Source of the DNA: Trichomonas tenax
Lineage: Eukaryota; Parabasalia; Trichomonadida; Trichomonadidae
Direction of reading: 5' to 3'
Length of the DNA: 18,104 nt
NCBI GenBank assembly: GCA_023091735.1
Contig: JALKBU010001031.1
Span: forward strand, 1 to 18,104
The position numbers and the translations under genes were made by a program. Below are positions 16,251 through 18,104 of the stretch, piece by piece; position 1 is the stretch's first letter, and the number at the start of each line of letters is the position of its first letter. Below the pieces are notes generated by a model that worked only from the letters and a program-made list of their open reading frames with translations, ran no database searches and had not been told where the DNA came from.

Positions 16251-17388
16251 TAAAACTTTTTTTTGTTTTTTTGAGACCAAAACATCTCAATCTCAACTGA
16301 CCCTCTCAATTTTTATTTTCGGCATTTTTAGATTTAAAATATACTATTTCTTAATCAATTTCAATTTTCATCGATTATTAACCGGCAGATGTTTCTAAAA
16401 ATACTAAAAGCTTTTAAATTATAAATTTTATTTATTACATTGTTTTTATATCTTATTTAATCAATAAAAATCAAATATGACATTTACATGTCAAAATACA
16501 CAATTTACGCAACAAAAAATATTTACATGTCAAAAATGCATATTTACATGTCATTTCAATTTTGGCAATACTAGATATTGAACATTTTGCATCAAATAGC
16601 TCTGCATTACTATATGGTATCATTTTGACCTTGTTTTGTAAAAATCCTCCCTATTTTTGGACGAAAAAAATTTTAAACTTTTCATTTTTTCAACAATTTT
16701 CAAATTAATTATTTACTATCTCAAAACTGATAATAAAACAAAGCATAAACTTATATATGAAATCAAATTACTATTCCTCAGTGATTATTCTAGCTACTAT
16801 ACAATATGCAGAATCCTCCAGAGAAAAAGGCTATAAATTGAATGTTATCCCGTGGGAAATCTGACAAAAATACCCCGAGCTTAACAATTGATTTGCTTAA
16901 TCTCAACCCTCATTAAAAGCTGACTTTATATGTATGGATTAGATTATATATCTCATAGGTATTATAAATAGCATAGATAATAATTGTTTAGCGTTAGTGA
17001 TGAAATTCACATCATGCAGTTAATTTTGATGCCATAAAAGGAATTATCGATTTGGGAAAAACTCAGTAATACTTGGAGCGTAACACCACTAAGAGATAAT
17101 TTTAAATTTAAATTAGAATAATTATATGAATACATCTAATATTAAGTCCTTATTTAATTTTCAGTATAGTTTTTTCATATGAACATGAAAAGACATCAAA
17201 ATATTTAGACGTTATGATTTTGTCAAAAAATCGCATCACACAATTGCCTTGTTTCAAAATGGTAAATTCATTATAAATTTTCGAAAAATATAATAAATGT
17301 ATGCTAATGAGTGGGATGTATCAAAGAATCATATGGAAAGCATGGCACTCAATTTTCAAAATTTCATGATCACAGTTCCAATATCGTC
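16251..17388. other. Intergenic stretch between the peptidase and element 2
   Basis: No gene is supported. It contains three TTTACATGTCA repeats (separate entry) and otherwise AT-rich DNA. The last six bases (17383-17388, ATCGTC) would be the target-site flank of element 2. Confidence 0.5.
16482..16553 (+). repeat. Three direct ATTTACATGTCA repeats upstream of the peptidase gene
   Basis: ATTTACATGTCA occurs at 16482-16493, 16521-16532 and 16542-16553, 230-300 bp upstream of the peptidase ATG. Equal spacing is absent. They could be binding sites or chance in AT-rich DNA. Confidence 0.4.
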
Positions 17389-17400
17389 AGTTAGTAATAA

Positions 17401-17443
17401 GAAATTCGCATACCCGTGTCTTCGCCACGGCTCTGCGAATTTC
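17401..17443. repeat. Terminal hairpin of element 2
   Basis: Outer arms GAAATTCGCA/TGCGAATTTC and inner arms CCGTG/CACGG enclose TCTTCGC (GCGAAGA on the other strand). Arm bases differ from elements 1 and 3, but pairing is kept. Confidence 0.85.
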
Positions 17444-17799
17444 TAATAGTGACACTTTACACGATTGAATTATTAGTACAAGCTAGGGTCCCCCATATAG
17501 AAAATAAATTTTTTCATTTCTTACAAAATTAACGTTATTATTGATTTTAAAACTAATGACTATATAAAATCTAGTCAGTTTTTAAAATAATTTATTTTCT
17601 GGATTAGTAATGAGTCAGTACATTTTTTTATAAAACATTTCCCGAACGTTTACAGAATTATATTAATGAATTTAATGAATGAAGTAATTTATTTTTCTTT
17701 CCTATGACAAAAATAATTTTTGACTAACTACCTAAGAAAAGAAAGCGAAAGGAATTTATGAAGTCAGAAATTTCAAAAATAATATTAGCATAAACTTAT

Positions 17800-17845
17800 T
17801 TAATAAACCCTATACCACGCGTAAACAGTCATGAACGGCGGCATG
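17800..17845 (-). pseudogene. Last 14 codons of a tail-collar-like gene, broken by element 3
   Basis: On the minus strand the codons read MPPFMTVYAWYRVY and stop at TAA (17802-17800), matching the end of the fragment at 2358-2573. The base at 17845 is the last base of the preceding codon (TAC in the left copy). The next upstream base already belongs to the AGTTAG end of element 3. Confidence 0.75.
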
Positions 17846-17857
17846 AGTTAGTAATTA

Positions 17858-17902
17858 GATGTTCGCATAACCCACGACTTCGCCGTGGCTTCTGCAAACA
17901 TC
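17858..17902. repeat. Terminal hairpin of element 3
   Basis: Outer arms GATGTTCGCA/TGCAAACATC (one mismatch) and inner arms CCACG/CGTGG enclose ACTTCGC, which is GCGAAGT on the other strand. Confidence 0.85.
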
Positions 17903-18047
17903 TTTTTAAATATATTTACGACAGAATTAGTTTTACAAGTTAGGGTCCCCCCATATAGAAAATAAATTTTTGAATTTCTTACAAATTAACGTTAATTTTA
18001 TTTTGGAATTCCTGATTTTATAAAAACTATTCACTTTTAAAAATAAT

Positions 18048-18067
18048 CCACGAGTTCTGCGAACATC
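18048..18067 (-). repeat. Half-hairpin at the junction of terminal units in element 3
   Basis: CCACGAGTTCTGCGAACATC is one arm plus the inner stem of the terminal hairpin without its partner. It lies 165 bp inward of the full hairpin and mirrors the half-hairpin at 2854-2880 in element 1. Confidence 0.7.
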
Positions 18068-18104
18068 TTTTTAAGTAATTACTGAAATCACAAATTACAA
18101 AACT

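Larger units (their letters stand above)
17389..17845 (-). mobile_element. End of a second Maverick-like element (element 2), interrupted at 17845
   Basis: The segment begins with AGTTAGTAATAAGAAATTCG, a diverged version of the element 1 terminus. It continues with the terminal hairpin and the conserved inner motifs (AAGCTAGGGTCCCCCATATAG, then AAATTAACGTTA). The CTTTCTTTTC-rich stretch next to the tail-collar gene follows, then the gene end on the minus strand. The orientation is inverted relative to element 1. The gene is cut at 17845 where element 3 starts. Confidence 0.65.
17846..18104 (+). mobile_element. End of a third Maverick-like element (element 3), nested in element 2
   Basis: It starts AGTTAGTAATTAGATGTTCG, identical to the terminus of element 1 read from outside. 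The hairpin (17858-17902), an AT-rich unit with AAGTTAGGGTCCCCCCATAT, and at 18048-18067 half of another hairpin follow; a second unit then begins and runs off the window. The predicted target duplication is GGCATG (17840-17845). Confidence 0.65.

Noticed and set aside
16251..16280. N-terminal extension of the peptidase to 16280
   Set aside because: The start would be TTG and the ten codons derive from A-runs; the ATG at 16250 begins a hydrophobic leader.

Overview
The window looks like a piece of a parabasalid (trichomonad) genome, most likely Trichomonas vaginalis or a close relative. The evidence is: very AT-rich, intron-free intergenic DNA with islands of higher GC at the genes; an initiator-like TCAY(T/A) hexamer 5-17 nt upstream of the ATG of several genes; a TAAA poly(A)-type signal overlapping stop codons; and virus-like Maverick/Polinton-type element ends. 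Species assignment is inference, because no search was possible.

Layout. Bases 1-3132 are the end of a Maverick-like element. They hold the C-terminal part of one element gene (3-302), a 1.7-kb non-coding array of short A/C-rich words with three copies of a dyad-rich block, the C-terminal part of a phage tail-collar-like gene (2358-2573) and a terminal region that finishes in a 45-nt hairpin and the end sequence ...ATTACTAACT. Bases 3133-17388 are host DNA. From 17389 a second Maverick-like end begins in the opposite orientation. Its own tail-collar gene is cut after 15 codons by a third end that starts at 17846, so the right side appears to be one Maverick nested in another.

The host interval contains a weak 118-codon ORF (5689-6045); a decayed gene with about five frameshifts (6919-7757); a single-pass surface-protein gene (minus strand, 9969 to 7796) split by an 11-nt near-perfect tandem duplication; a small coiled-coil protein (11834-12373); an aldo/keto reductase (12791-13714, minus); and a serine peptidase of family S28 (14922-16250, minus). 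Between them lie small inverted-repeat elements resembling MITEs (4534-4996, 10368-10485, 14132-14287) and a perfect 23-bp hairpin (5447-5497).

The genes do not form a pathway. The S28 peptidase and the membrane protein are predicted to enter the secretory route, while the reductase and coiled-coil protein lack signal peptides. The most noteworthy signal is the Maverick terminal hairpin: three divergent copies keep the central GCGAAG loop while both arms change in compensating pairs, which suggests that the folded structure itself is selected. No tRNA, rRNA, CRISPR array or trichomonad-type intron was recognised.
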